NCBI GenBank assembly: GCA_036381275.1
Contig: DASVDC010000166.1
Coordinates: 1 to 64,000, forward strand
DNA: 64,000 nt
Direction of reading: 5' to 3'
From: UBA7803 sp036381275
GTDB lineage: Bacteria; Pseudomonadota; Gammaproteobacteria; Pseudomonadales; Azotimanducaceae
The notes under the pieces were generated by a model. It was not told where the DNA came from. It saw nothing but the letters and a program-made list of their open reading frames with translations, and did no database searches. The first letter of the stretch is position 1, and every line of letters begins with the position of its first letter. Below are positions 51,540 through 60,150 of the stretch, piece by piece. The position numbers and the translations under genes were made by a program.

Positions 51540-51953
51540 ATGAACTTGATATTGAAGCTATCGGTTGGCGGGCAGGGGCTCTATGACGTCACGCACAAAG
51601 TGGCGGAAGCGGTGAGCCGTTCCGGCGTAACTGAGGGGCTGGTCACACTCTTCATTCGCCACACCTCCGCCAGCCTGATCATCCAGGAGAACGCCGATCC
51701 GGCGGTGCGCCGGGACCTCGAAGCCTGGTTGAACCGGCTCGTGCCGGAGCACGATCCGCTGTACACACACACCCAGGAAGGCCCCGACGACATGCCGGCC
51801 CACATCAAGGGCGCGCTCACCAACACCAGTCTGTCGGTGCCGCTGATGGACGGCCGGCTCGCGCTCGGTACCTGGCAGGGCATCTACCTCTGGGAGCACC
51901 GCCACCACCGCGGCGAGCGGCAGGTGATCGTCAACGTGATCGGGAGCGCCTGA
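51540..51953 (+). CDS. yjbQ: YjbQ family protein (UPF0047)
   Basis: This 137-residue protein belongs to the UPF0047/YjbQ family, some members of which have weak thiamine-phosphate synthase activity. Landmarks are TLFIRHTSASLIIQENADP near residue 38, HTQEGPDDMPAHIKGAL near 82 and LGTWQGIYLWEHRH near 110, with the conserved His and Glu residues intact. The ATG at 51540 is used. The 3' end overlaps the convergent gene at 51931 by 23 bases. Confidence 0.88.
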   Translation: MNLILKLSVGGQGLYDVTHKVAEAVSRSGVTEGLVTLFIRHTSASLIIQENADPAVRRDLEAWLNRLVPEHDPLYTHTQEGPDDMPAHIKGALTNTSLSVPLMDGRLALGTWQGIYLWEHRHHRGERQVIVNVIGSA

Positions 51954-52347
51954 TCTCGTCCATCCATTGGCGGTGGCGTTCCGGATCGAGAATCATCGAC
52001 GCGAAATAGAGCAGCATGTCCTTGTGCTCGGGCGTCAGGCGCGCCGTCTGCATCGCCTGCTCGCCGTCGCGGCCGTTCAGGAAGCGGAAGCAGGACCGGA
52101 TCGATTCACCGGGACCGAGCACCCGCTCGATGCGCCGGTTCAGCACGTCGTGCAGCGGCTCGAGGTGCGACTCGTCGAGGCCGACGCTTGCCGGCCGGAG
52201 CACCACGTTCATCCAGAGGGTGGCGACCAGGATGCGGTACCGGTCCTTGTCGACGATGGCTTCGGCCACCGACGCCTGCTCCAGCAGATCGTCGAACAGC
52301 GGCGCGAACAGCGCGTCGAGCTCGGCTTCGAGGGGCGGGTTCGACAT
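51931..52347 (-). CDS. Hypothetical helical protein
   Basis: This 138-residue acidic, mostly helical soluble protein starts NPPLEAELDALFAPLFDDLL and contains VDKDRYRILVATLWMNVV and RLTPEHKDMLLYFASMIL. I do not recognise its family. The codon pattern and normal start make it a probable real gene. It overlaps yjbQ by 23 bases (convergent) and is divergent from the acyl-CoA dehydrogenase pair. No catalytic or binding motif is evident. Confidence 0.6.
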   Translation of the reverse strand: MSNPPLEAELDALFAPLFDDLLEQASVAEAIVDKDRYRILVATLWMNVVLRPASVGLDESHLEPLHDVLNRRIERVLGPGESIRSCFRFLNGRDGEQAMQTARLTPEHKDMLLYFASMILDPERHRQWMDEIRRSRSR

Positions 52348-52399
52348 CGGTTTCGAGTGGAACGGTCTTCGGTCGCGATTGTAGCCGTTTGGATGGAGT

Positions 52400-52423
52400 G
52401 TTCGCGGCCGGAGGCCGCTCCCA
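52400..52423. repeat. REP-like half palindrome
   Basis: A right arm (GTTCGCGGCCGGAGG then CCGCTCCCAG) in the spacer upstream of the acyl-CoA dehydrogenase pair. Confidence 0.75.
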
Positions 52424-52498
52424 GCGCTCCAAGGTGGTTTGCAAAGGCCGGACCTCGCCATTAAGTTACGCGTCCACCTTCCACCCGAGAGTGACGCC

Positions 52499-53641
52499 GT
52501 GCTGCAGTTCGATCGCGTGACGCTGCCGGAATCGAGTGAGGCCCTGCGGGCCGAGGTGCGCGCGTTCCTGCAGCAGAACGCCGAGCATCTCGAGCGGCCG
52601 AATTCGGACTTCACCACCGGGCACGATCCCGAGTTCTCGAAGAAGCTCGGCCGCCAGGGCTGGATCGGGATGACTTGGCCGAAGCGCTACGGCGGCGGCG
52701 AGCGCAGCTTCTTCGAGCGCTACGTGGTCACCGAGGAGCTGCTCGCGGCGGGGGCGCCGGTGAGCGCGCACTGGATCGCCGATCGGCAGAGCGGCAACCT
52801 GATCCTGCGCTTCGGCAGCGAGGCGCAACGCGAGCGCTATCTGCCGCCGATCACCCGCGGCGAGAGCTATTTCTCCATCGGCATGAGCGAGCCGAATTCC
52901 GGCTCCGACCTCGCGTCGGTGCGCACCGGCGCGCGCCGGGACGGCGACGGCTGGCGGATCAACGGCACCAAGCTCTGGTCCACCGACGCGCACCGCAACC
53001 ACTTCATGATCGCCCTGGTGCGCACCGAGCCGCCGTCGGAGAACCGCCACGCGGGGCTCTCGCAGATCATCGTCGACCTGAAGAACGACGGCGTGCAGAT
53101 CCGGCCGATCCGCAACATGGCCGGCGGCGAGGACTTCAACGAGGTGGTGTTCGACGACGTCTGGGTCCCGGCGGATCGCGTGATCGGCGAGCCGGGCAAC
53201 GGCTGGCGTCAGGTCACGAGCGAGCTCGCGTACGAGCGCAGCGGCCCCGAGCGGTTCCTGTCGGCGTTCCGCGTATTCGTCGAATTCACGCGTCTCGCCG
53301 GCGACCGGCCGGAGCCCGGGGTGGCGCAGGCGATCGGTCGGCTCGCGTCGCACCTCCTCACGCTCCGGCGCATGTCGATCTCGGTGGCCGGCATGCTCGA
53401 AGAGGGCAAGAGCCCGGAGGTGGAAGCGGCGCTGGTGAAGGCGCTCGGCAACGACTTCGAGAAGCTGCTGCCCGAGGTGGCGCGCCTCGCCGCAACCGGG
53501 CGGTCGACGCAGAGCGCCGAGTACCGGCGCTTTCGCGAGGCGCTCACCGACACGCTGCTGTTGTCGCCGTCGTTCACGCTGCGCGGCGGCACGCGGGAAA
53601 TTCTTCGGGGCGTGATCGCCCGCGGACTGGGGCTGCGCTGA
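52499..53641 (+). CDS. Acyl-CoA dehydrogenase, subunit 1 of a pair
   Basis: This 380-residue acyl-CoA dehydrogenase has GWIGMTWPKRYGGGERS near residue 56, FSIGMSEPNSGSDLASVRTGA near 123 (FAD/substrate) and INGTKLWSTDAHRNHFM near 152. AYERSGPERFLSAF near 244 lies at a position used for the catalytic base in several FadE proteins. The C-terminal TLRGGTREILRGVIARGLG is the usual closing segment. I chose the GTG at 52499 as start. The next gene's ATG overlaps this stop (TGATG), and that gene is a second, shorter dehydrogenase, so the two probably form a heteromer. Confidence 0.87.
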   Translation: MLQFDRVTLPESSEALRAEVRAFLQQNAEHLERPNSDFTTGHDPEFSKKLGRQGWIGMTWPKRYGGGERSFFERYVVTEELLAAGAPVSAHWIADRQSGNLILRFGSEAQRERYLPPITRGESYFSIGMSEPNSGSDLASVRTGARRDGDGWRINGTKLWSTDAHRNHFMIALVRTEPPSENRHAGLSQIIVDLKNDGVQIRPIRNMAGGEDFNEVVFDDVWVPADRVIGEPGNGWRQVTSELAYERSGPERFLSAFRVFVEFTRLAGDRPEPGVAQAIGRLASHLLTLRRMSISVAGMLEEGKSPEVEAALVKALGNDFEKLLPEVARLAATGRSTQSAEYRRFREALTDTLLLSPSFTLRGGTREILRGVIARGLGLR

Positions 53642-54603
53642 TGACATCGAACGATCTGCTGCTGGATTCCGCGGGGCGCATCTTCGCCGATCATAGCGAC
53701 AAGGCGGTGCTGGACGCGGCGGAGCGGGGCGAGTTTCCCGAACGCCTCTGGAACGCGCTGGTGGAGAACGGCTTCCACCAGCTCGCGATGCCGGACAGCG
53801 GTGTGGAGCTCGCCGACGTGTTCGCGGTGATCGGTCTCGCCGGCCGTCATGCGCTGCCGCTGCCGTTCGCGGAGGCGCTGCTCGCGAATCGCTGGCTGGG
53901 TGACTCCGCACGGCTCGGCAGCATCGGGCTGGTTCAGGGCGATCGAGTCGTGGACGTGCCGTGGGGCCGTCGGGCGGAGCTGATCCTCGCGCTCGACGCC
54001 GAGCGCGGCGCGTACGCGCTGCTCGACGGCGGCGGCGCCGGCGTCTACGTCGAACAGGATCGGAATGCAGCCGGTGAGCCGCGGGACGCGGTGCCGCTGC
54101 CCGAGGGGGTTACCTGGATGCCGCTCACCGAGCCCGCGGCGGCGTTCCTCGCCTTGTCACGCGGGATCGCGATGGCCGGCGGTCTCGAGCGGGTGCTGGA
54201 TCTGTCGCTGCAGTACGCCAACGAGCGCGAGCAGTTCGGCCGCCCGATCGCGCGTTTCCAGGCGATTCAGCACAACCTCGCGCTGATGGCGGGTGAGGTC
54301 GCGGCCGCGCGGCGCGCGGCGGACGCCGCGGTCGACGCGATCGGCGGCGAGCGCTTCGAGCTCGAGGTGGCGGCGGCGAAGAGCCGGGTCGGCGAGGCGG
54401 TGGGCATCGCGGCGGAGATCGCCCATCAGGTGCACGGTGCCATGGGCTTCACGCACGAGCACCAGCTCCACCACTTCACCCGCCGCCTCTGGGCCTGGCG
54501 CGACGAGCACGGCAACGAAGCATTCTGGCAACAGCGCCTCGGGCGGCACCTGGCCGCACTCGGCGCGGACCGGCTCTGGGATTTCCTCGCGACCCGTGGC
54601 TGA
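53641..54603 (+). CDS. Acyl-CoA dehydrogenase, subunit 2 of a pair
   Basis: This 320-residue, shorter and more diverged acyl-CoA dehydrogenase has QYANEREQFGRPIARFQAIQH near residue 200 and HQVHGAMGFTHEHQLHHFTRRLWAW near 270 in its well-conserved C-terminal domain. The N-terminal and beta-sheet domains are compressed and lack the EPxSGSD motif. Paired full and reduced subunits resemble the heterotetrameric dehydrogenases of steroid side-chain breakdown, where one subunit keeps the catalytic base and the other helps bind FAD. That comparison is inference. It is followed by the DUF523/DUF1722 gene, which overlaps its stop. Confidence 0.85.
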   Translation: MTSNDLLLDSAGRIFADHSDKAVLDAAERGEFPERLWNALVENGFHQLAMPDSGVELADVFAVIGLAGRHALPLPFAEALLANRWLGDSARLGSIGLVQGDRVVDVPWGRRAELILALDAERGAYALLDGGGAGVYVEQDRNAAGEPRDAVPLPEGVTWMPLTEPAAAFLALSRGIAMAGGLERVLDLSLQYANEREQFGRPIARFQAIQHNLALMAGEVAAARRAADAAVDAIGGERFELEVAAAKSRVGEAVGIAAEIAHQVHGAMGFTHEHQLHHFTRRLWAWRDEHGNEAFWQQRLGRHLAALGADRLWDFLATRG

Positions 54604-55603
54604 ACCCGGCGCAGCGCGGCGCGATCCGGGCGCCGGCCCCGAGCGCGACGGCTTCCCCGATCGGCCTCGGGCGCCGCTGCCGATCGCAATCAGCCAGTGC
54701 CTGCTCGGCCGGGCCGTCCGCTACGACCGCAGCGACGCCGGGTTCGCATTCCCGCACGCCGCGCTCCAGGGGGTGTTCGACTTCCGCGGCATCTGCCCGG
54801 AGGTCGGCATCGGGCTCGGTACGCCACGCGACCCGATCCGGCTGGTCGGTGACGCGGCCGACCCGCGCGTGCTCGGCGTTTCCGACCCGAGCCTCGACGT
54901 GACGGAGCGGCTGCGCGATTACGCGACCGAGCAGGCCGCGACGCTCGACGCGGTGGCCGGCTACGTGTTCATGCGCGGCTCACCGAGCTGCGGCGTGTTC
55001 GACGTGAAGGTGCACCCGGTGGTCGAGGGCGCCGTGGCCGATTCGTTCACCCGCAGCGGCCGCGGCGCGTTCGCGGCCGCGGTGATCGGCGCCCGCCCGA
55101 ACCTGCCGGTGGAAGAGAACGGCCGGCTGCACGACCCCGTGCTGCGCGAGAACTTCGTCGTGCGCGCGTTCGTCTACGCGCATTGGCGCGCGCTCGAGCG
55201 TGCCGGCCTCACGCGCGGCCGGCTGGTGGAGTTCCACAGCCGCCACAAGTACCTGCTGATGGCACACAGCGTGCCGCACTATCGGCGCGCCGGGCGGTTG
55301 CTCGCGGAGCAGGGCGCGCTCGAGCAGCGCGCCGGGGCCTACGCGGAGCTGCTGATGGCGGGTCTGTCCCGGCCGCCCGGGCGCCGCGGCCACGTCAACG
55401 TGCTGTTCCACCTGCAGGGCTACTTCAAGCGGCGCCTCGATCGCTCGGGCCGCGGCGTGCTCGATCGGCTCATTCACGCGTACCGGCGCGGCGACGTGTC
55501 CGTGACCGAGCCGATCGGGCAGATCCGCGAGCTGCTCCGCCAGCATCCCGATCCCTACCTGGAGCGCCAGGCCTACCTCGATCTGTACGCATCCGAGCCG
55601 TGA
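54596..55603 (+). CDS. DUF523-DUF1722 (YbgA-type) protein
   Basis: This 335-residue two-domain protein has an N-terminal DUF523 part with ISQCLLGRAVRYD near residue 33 and FMRGSPSCG near 127 (conserved cysteines). The C-terminal DUF1722/YbgA part has FHSRHKYLLMAHS near 217 and NVLFHLQGYFKR near 268. The combination is common in gammaproteobacteria, often near photolyase or DNA-repair genes, but function is undefined. It starts with GTG at 54596, overlapping the previous stop by eight bases. Confidence 0.87.
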   Translation: MAEPGAARRDPGAGPERDGFPDRPRAPLPIAISQCLLGRAVRYDRSDAGFAFPHAALQGVFDFRGICPEVGIGLGTPRDPIRLVGDAADPRVLGVSDPSLDVTERLRDYATEQAATLDAVAGYVFMRGSPSCGVFDVKVHPVVEGAVADSFTRSGRGAFAAAVIGARPNLPVEENGRLHDPVLRENFVVRAFVYAHWRALERAGLTRGRLVEFHSRHKYLLMAHSVPHYRRAGRLLAEQGALEQRAGAYAELLMAGLSRPPGRRGHVNVLFHLQGYFKRRLDRSGRGVLDRLIHAYRRGDVSVTEPIGQIRELLRQHPDPYLERQAYLDLYASEP

Positions 55604-55607
55604 TCGC

Positions 55608-56345
55608 GTGGACGCGCTGCCGCCGTTCGCCAGCGTCCTGCTCATCGCGCTACTGCCGGCGGCCGGCAATCTGATCGGCGCCTTCGGCGCCGAAGCGATC
55701 CGGGTCTCGGCGCGAACGCTCGGCATCCTGCTGCACGGCGCGGCCGGTGTTGCGATCGCCGTGGTCGGGGTCGAGATCCTGCCGCGGGTGCTGCCGCAGC
55801 TCTCGCTGTGGTGGTTCGTGCCGGCCGTCTGCCTCGGCGCGGTGGCGTCGGTGGGGCTCGCGCGCGGCGTCGTGAACAGCACGGCCGGGCTCGAGCGGCG
55901 GCACGCCCGAGCCTGGATGGTCTACCTGACCGTGGCGGCCGACCTGCTCTCCGACGGGCTGATGGTCGGCGTCGGATTCACCGTGTCCGCCGGTCTCGGT
56001 CTGCTGCTCGGCCTCGCGCAGATCTTCGCGAACCTGCCGGGCGGTTTCGTCGCAGGCGCGAACCTGCGCGACAAACGGGTGTCGCGCCGTACCCGGTTGC
56101 TGGCGGCGATTTGTTTTCCACTGCCGGCGCTGATCGGCGCGACCCTGGGCTACCGGCTGCTGCGTGATGCGCCCACCGAGCTCAGCCACGCGGCCCTGGC
56201 GTTCACGGCCAGCGTGCTGCTGCTCACCACCATCGAAGATCTGGTTCCGGAAGCCGACGAGCCGCGCGCGCCGCGGCGCGCCACCAGCTTCGCGTTCACC
56301 GTCGGCTTCGTGTTCTTCGCGATCCTGTCGCTCTCGATCGATTGA
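55608..56345 (+). CDS. ZIP-family metal transporter
   Basis: This 245-residue integral membrane protein has seven to eight hydrophobic segments and ZIP signatures: LLHGAAGVAIAVVGVEILPRV near residue 41 and VAADLLSDGLMVGVGF near 113 (helix IV with the metal-binding His replaced by Asp/Ser). LAQIFANLPGGFVAG near 140 follows (helix V, Asn-Leu-Pro-Gly in place of HNIPEG). The altered metal ligands make classical zinc transport uncertain. It starts with GTG at 55608, five bases after the previous stop, within the same operon. Confidence 0.75.
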   Translation: MDALPPFASVLLIALLPAAGNLIGAFGAEAIRVSARTLGILLHGAAGVAIAVVGVEILPRVLPQLSLWWFVPAVCLGAVASVGLARGVVNSTAGLERRHARAWMVYLTVAADLLSDGLMVGVGFTVSAGLGLLLGLAQIFANLPGGFVAGANLRDKRVSRRTRLLAAICFPLPALIGATLGYRLLRDAPTELSHAALAFTASVLLLTTIEDLVPEADEPRAPRRATSFAFTVGFVFFAILSLSID

Positions 56346-56346
56346 A

Positions 56347-57426
56347 TCAGAGGCGCACCGCCAGGATTTCTCCGGTGCCCACCGGCGGAATGTCGTAGCC
56401 GCGATTCGAGATGTAGAGCCGGCCGTCCGGGCCGAACGTCATCGCGGTCGGGAACGTGAGGCCGTCCACCACGACCTTCAGCCGTCCGGATGCGCCGATC
56501 CGCACGACGCGCCCGGCGCCCGGATCCGGAAAACCGCTGCCCTGGCCATTGCCGGTTTCCAGCGCGTACAGCCGGCCGTGAGGGTCCACCGCCAGATCCA
56601 CGACCGCGGTGAGGCCGTCCAGCACCTTCTGGGAGGCGCCGAACGGTCCCACCGAATAGAGGCCGGACGCGCCGTCCACGATCGGGAACTCGAACAGGTT
56701 GCCGACGATCAGGAACGGGCCCCAGCGGGTGATCGCCGTCGGCGTCAGATGACCGAACCGGGCGGTGAAGTCGACGACGGTGCGGATGGTTCCGCTTCGG
56801 CCGACTTTCAGCAGAGCGCCGCCGTTGGCGTCCAGCACCCAGAGCTGCCCGAAGGCGGCGGTCATGGAGTAGAAGACGCCTTCCGGCTCCAGGTCGTCGT
56901 CCGGTACGTCGACCGGATTGTCAAGCCGCCAGGCGCCGAGGTCGGCGAGCACGTGCCAGCGCCGGGACCTCGGATCGATCTTCAGGACCGACTTCGGAAA
57001 CTTCGGGTCGCCGTACGAACAGCCGCCGCCCTGCACCAGCGCGTACAGGTGCCGGCCGATGAAGGCGACGTCGGCAACGCCTTGCCAGTCCGGAATCTGC
57101 GACTGGCCCGACGGCAATCCGCCGAGCACGGTGCGGCGCCGGCCGTGGCGGTCGATCTTCGAGATCCGCGCCGTTCGGCCGTTGGTGTACGGACCGTAAG
57201 GCGGGCCGATCCGCAGGTTCGGGCAGCGGTCGACCGTGCTCGCCGTGCCGCCGCTGCCCGCTTCGGCGACGTACAGGAGCCCGTCGGGGCCGAACGTCAG
57301 GCCGCGGGGATTGTCGAGTCCGGTCGCATGGGTGGAGATCGTCGCAGCGTGGCTGGGGCTCGCGATCGTCGCGAGCGACAGCGCGAGCGCGATGACCGCG
57401 AGACCGTGTCGCCGTGGCAGGTTCAT
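56347..57426 (-). CDS. Exported ScyD/ScyE-family beta-propeller protein
   Basis: This 359-residue protein has a Sec leader (GLAVIALALSLATIASPSHAA). Repeated NHL/SMP-30-like blades follow (GLTFGPDGLLYVAEAG, DLAVDPHGRLYALETGN, AMTFGPDGRLYISNRG). The overall sequence matches the ScyD/ScyE family, named from cyanobacterial scytonemin clusters but widespread as exported propellers. There is no scytonemin context here. It is convergent with the ZIP gene (one-base gap) and divergent from the winged-helix regulator. Confidence 0.85.
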   Translation of the reverse strand: MNLPRRHGLAVIALALSLATIASPSHAATISTHATGLDNPRGLTFGPDGLLYVAEAGSGGTASTVDRCPNLRIGPPYGPYTNGRTARISKIDRHGRRRTVLGGLPSGQSQIPDWQGVADVAFIGRHLYALVQGGGCSYGDPKFPKSVLKIDPRSRRWHVLADLGAWRLDNPVDVPDDDLEPEGVFYSMTAAFGQLWVLDANGGALLKVGRSGTIRTVVDFTARFGHLTPTAITRWGPFLIVGNLFEFPIVDGASGLYSVGPFGASQKVLDGLTAVVDLAVDPHGRLYALETGNGQGSGFPDPGAGRVVRIGASGRLKVVVDGLTFPTAMTFGPDGRLYISNRGYDIPPVGTGEILAVRL

Positions 57427-57565
57427 CTTCGGATCCTCCCGTTGCAGCAGCGGAAGTCTGTGCCGGCCGCCGGAGCCGAGTCCTGACCGGGTTCGGAAGA
57501 ATTCGGAAGAGGGTGGAAGCCGCATCCCCGCGGTGTACCATCGTTCGACGGGAGGGGTTTCGTAG

Positions 57566-59524
57566 ATGGCCTCGGACGCTCGACCCCGTTACGCCTTCGG
57601 GCCGTTCGTGCTCGACACGGGGAGTCGGCAGCTTCTGCGCGCCGGTCGGCCGGTCGCGATCACGGCGCGCGTGTTCGACATCCTGTGCGCGTTGGTGGAG
57701 GCGGCCGGCGAGCCGCTGGACAAACGGGAGCTCACCGAGCGGGTCTGGCGAGGGGTGGTGGTCGAGGAGGGCAATCTCGCGCGCAACGTGTCCACGCTGC
57801 GGCGGATCCTGGAGGAGTCTCCCCGCGAACGCCGTTACATCGCGACGCTGTTCGGGCGGGGCTACCAGTTCGTCGCGCCGGTGCGGCTGCTCGAGGCGCC
57901 GGCCGAGGCAGCGGATCCACCGGCGGCGCGCATCGTGGTGCTGCCGTTCGTCAACCTCGGGCGCCCGGAGGACGCCTATTTCTCGGCCGGCATGACGGAA
58001 GAGCTGACGGCGCGGCTCGCCCGCAGCGGCGCGCTGCGGGTCGTCTCACGCACCAGTGCGGCGGCGTTCGCCGGCGGTCAGAGGCCGGTACCGGAGATCG
58101 GCCGCGAGCTCGGCGTGGATTACCTGCTCGAGGGGTCGGTGCGCTGGCAGCGCCGCCGGGACGTACAGGAGCGGTTGCGAGTGACCGTGCAGCTCATCCG
58201 GGTCGCCGACGACGTGCATCTGTGGTCCGAATCCTACGAGCGGAACCTCCGCGACGTGTTCGCGCTGCAGTCGGAGATCGCGATCCGGATCGCGCGGGAG
58301 CTGCGGCTGTCGATCGAGCCGGCGGTCCGGCCGGTGCTGGAGCGGGCACCGACCCGGTACCTGCAGGCGTATCACGCCTACCTGCAGGGCACGTTCATGA
58401 TGGCGAGGCCGGACCCCTCGGAGGAGAGCACCCGGCGGGCCGTGCGGTGCTTCGAGCGCGCGGTGGCGCTCGATCCGGAGTTCGCGCTCGCCTGGGCGCG
58501 GCTCGCCCGAGCCCACGAGCGGATGGTGCGGCTCGGCTACGACGGTTCGGCCGCGCGCCGGTTGCTGGCGCACCAGGCCGTCGCCCGAGCGGAAGCGCTC
58601 GGCGGTGATCCGGTGGAGGTTCAGACCGCATGGAGCGCCTACTGGCTCGGGGTCGGCCGCGATGCCGAGGACGCGCTGCGCTCTGCGGAGCGCGCGCTCG
58701 CGCTGCAGCCTCAGGACGTCGATGCGCGTTACCTGCAGGGCTTCGCGCAGCTCCAGCTCGGACAATGGGAACCGGCGGCGTGCACGCTGGAGGAGGCGCA
58801 GGCGCTCGACCCGCACAACGCCAACCTGCCCGCGCTGCTCGCACTCGCGCTCGTCGGCCTGCACCGCCACGCCGAGGCGGAACATGCCGTCGAACGCTCC
58901 CTGGCGCTCGAGAGCGATCAACTGCTCGGTTACGTGATCGGAGTATGGAATACCTGGGTGTGGCGCGGCGACCTCGTCAACGCGCGGGCGCGGATCGAGG
59001 CGCTGCCGCCGCTCGAGGACTGGCGCTTCATGGAGCTGCGCTTCCTGCAGGCACTCTACGAGGGCCGCTTCGAGCACGCGCTGGAGGTGCTCGAGCCGTT
59101 CGCGGGCGGGTGGATGCGCGACTGGGTTCTGGCACGGCCGGTGGTGCTGTTCGAAGCCCAGGCTTGGCGACTGCTCGGCGAGGGCGCGCGGGCGGATGCG
59201 GCGTTCGAGCGCGCCGCGGAGCTGCTCCAGGCGCAGCTTCTCGCGGAGCCGGGGGACGGCCGGCTGATGGCCTCGTACGCGATCGCGCTGGCCGGCCTCG
59301 GCCGGCGTGAGGAGGCGCTGGAGCAGGCGCGCCGGGCGGTCGGCGCGATGCGGTACCCGCGGGCGTTCGATGCGGCGACCGTCCGCGAAGACGCCGCGTT
59401 GGCGCGGTGCATGGCCGGTGACCGCCGCGGTGCGCGGAAAGCGATCGAGACGCTGCTCGCGGAGCCGGCGCACTTCTCCGCCCATCTGCTGCGGCTCGAT
59501 CCGCGTTGGGCACCGCTGCGCTGA
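57566..59524 (+). CDS. Winged-helix/TolB-like/TPR regulator (CadC-like)
   Basis: This 652-residue protein has an N-terminal OmpR/PhoB-type winged helix, residues about 8-105 (YAFGPFVLDTGSRQLLRAG; GRGYQFVAPVR at the end). A TolB-N/FlgO-like domain covers about 115-255 (IVVLPFVNLG, YLLEGSVRW, HLWSESYERNLRDVF). TPR repeats run to the end (RAVRCFERAVALDPEFALAWARLARAH). There is no clear membrane segment, unlike CadC itself. It is probably a DNA-binding regulator sensing a partner through the TPRs. GGAGGGG precedes the ATG. Confidence 0.88.
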   Translation: MASDARPRYAFGPFVLDTGSRQLLRAGRPVAITARVFDILCALVEAAGEPLDKRELTERVWRGVVVEEGNLARNVSTLRRILEESPRERRYIATLFGRGYQFVAPVRLLEAPAEAADPPAARIVVLPFVNLGRPEDAYFSAGMTEELTARLARSGALRVVSRTSAAAFAGGQRPVPEIGRELGVDYLLEGSVRWQRRRDVQERLRVTVQLIRVADDVHLWSESYERNLRDVFALQSEIAIRIARELRLSIEPAVRPVLERAPTRYLQAYHAYLQGTFMMARPDPSEESTRRAVRCFERAVALDPEFALAWARLARAHERMVRLGYDGSAARRLLAHQAVARAEALGGDPVEVQTAWSAYWLGVGRDAEDALRSAERALALQPQDVDARYLQGFAQLQLGQWEPAACTLEEAQALDPHNANLPALLALALVGLHRHAEAEHAVERSLALESDQLLGYVIGVWNTWVWRGDLVNARARIEALPPLEDWRFMELRFLQALYEGRFEHALEVLEPFAGGWMRDWVLARPVVLFEAQAWRLLGEGARADAAFERAAELLQAQLLAEPGDGRLMASYAIALAGLGRREEALEQARRAVGAMRYPRAFDAATVREDAALARCMAGDRRGARKAIETLLAEPAHFSAHLLRLDPRWAPLR

Positions 59525-59613
59525 GCGTCGCCCGACGGTGTGCGCCTGACGGGCCGCCGTCGGGCGGCACGGAAGTTGCCCTCGTTCGAGGGTCCTCCAG
59601 CAGAGAAGCCGGC

Positions 59614-60150
59614 ATGCACACGAACCACCGCCCCGCCGAGGTGCTGCGAGATGCGCTCACGGCGGGCGCCATCGTCTGTGTCGCCACGATGGCCGCCGCG
59701 GCGCTGCGCGGCCGGGCGGACAGCGGCAGCGCCGTCGCTCCGATCAACGCGACCAGCCACGTGGTGCACGGCGCCGAAGCGGGCGAGGTGGAGGAAGCGG
59801 ACCTCCGACACACCGCGCTCGGCGTCGCGATCAACGCCGGCGCGAGCATGCTCTGGGCCGCCGTGTACGAAGGCTTGTTCGGCCGCGCCGGCAAACGCGG
59901 CGGCCTCGCGAGGCCGCTGCTCGGCGGCGCAGCGGTGGCCGCCCTCGCGTATCTGGTCGACTACCATCTGGTGCCGAAGCGTCTGACGCCGGGTTGGGAG
60001 GCGCGTGTGTCCGGCCGTTCGCTCGCGATGATCTTCGCGTCGCTGGCGGCGAGTCTGCCGATCTGGAGCCTGCTCCGGCGACGCGGATCGGAGTCCGCAT
60101 CGCCTACACCACGTCCCCTCCGCCGTCGGTCGGGCAGAATTTCGGGGTGA
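59614..60150 (+). CDS. Hypothetical membrane protein
   Basis: This 178-residue protein has hydrophobic segments near residues 14-30 (AGAIVCVATMAAAAL), 68-85 (ALGVAINAGASMLWAAVYEG), 98-113 and 135-152. It resembles unnamed inner-membrane proteins with the GVAINAGASxxWA pattern, but no function is known. Its 3' end overlaps the convergent carboxymuconolactone-decarboxylase-family gene by 47 bases; the last 20 residues are basic and poorly constrained. It follows the winged-helix regulator by 89 bases. Confidence 0.65.
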   Translation: MHTNHRPAEVLRDALTAGAIVCVATMAAAALRGRADSGSAVAPINATSHVVHGAEAGEVEEADLRHTALGVAINAGASMLWAAVYEGLFGRAGKRGGLARPLLGGAAVAALAYLVDYHLVPKRLTPGWEARVSGRSLAMIFASLAASLPIWSLLRRRGSESASPTPRPLRRRSGRISG

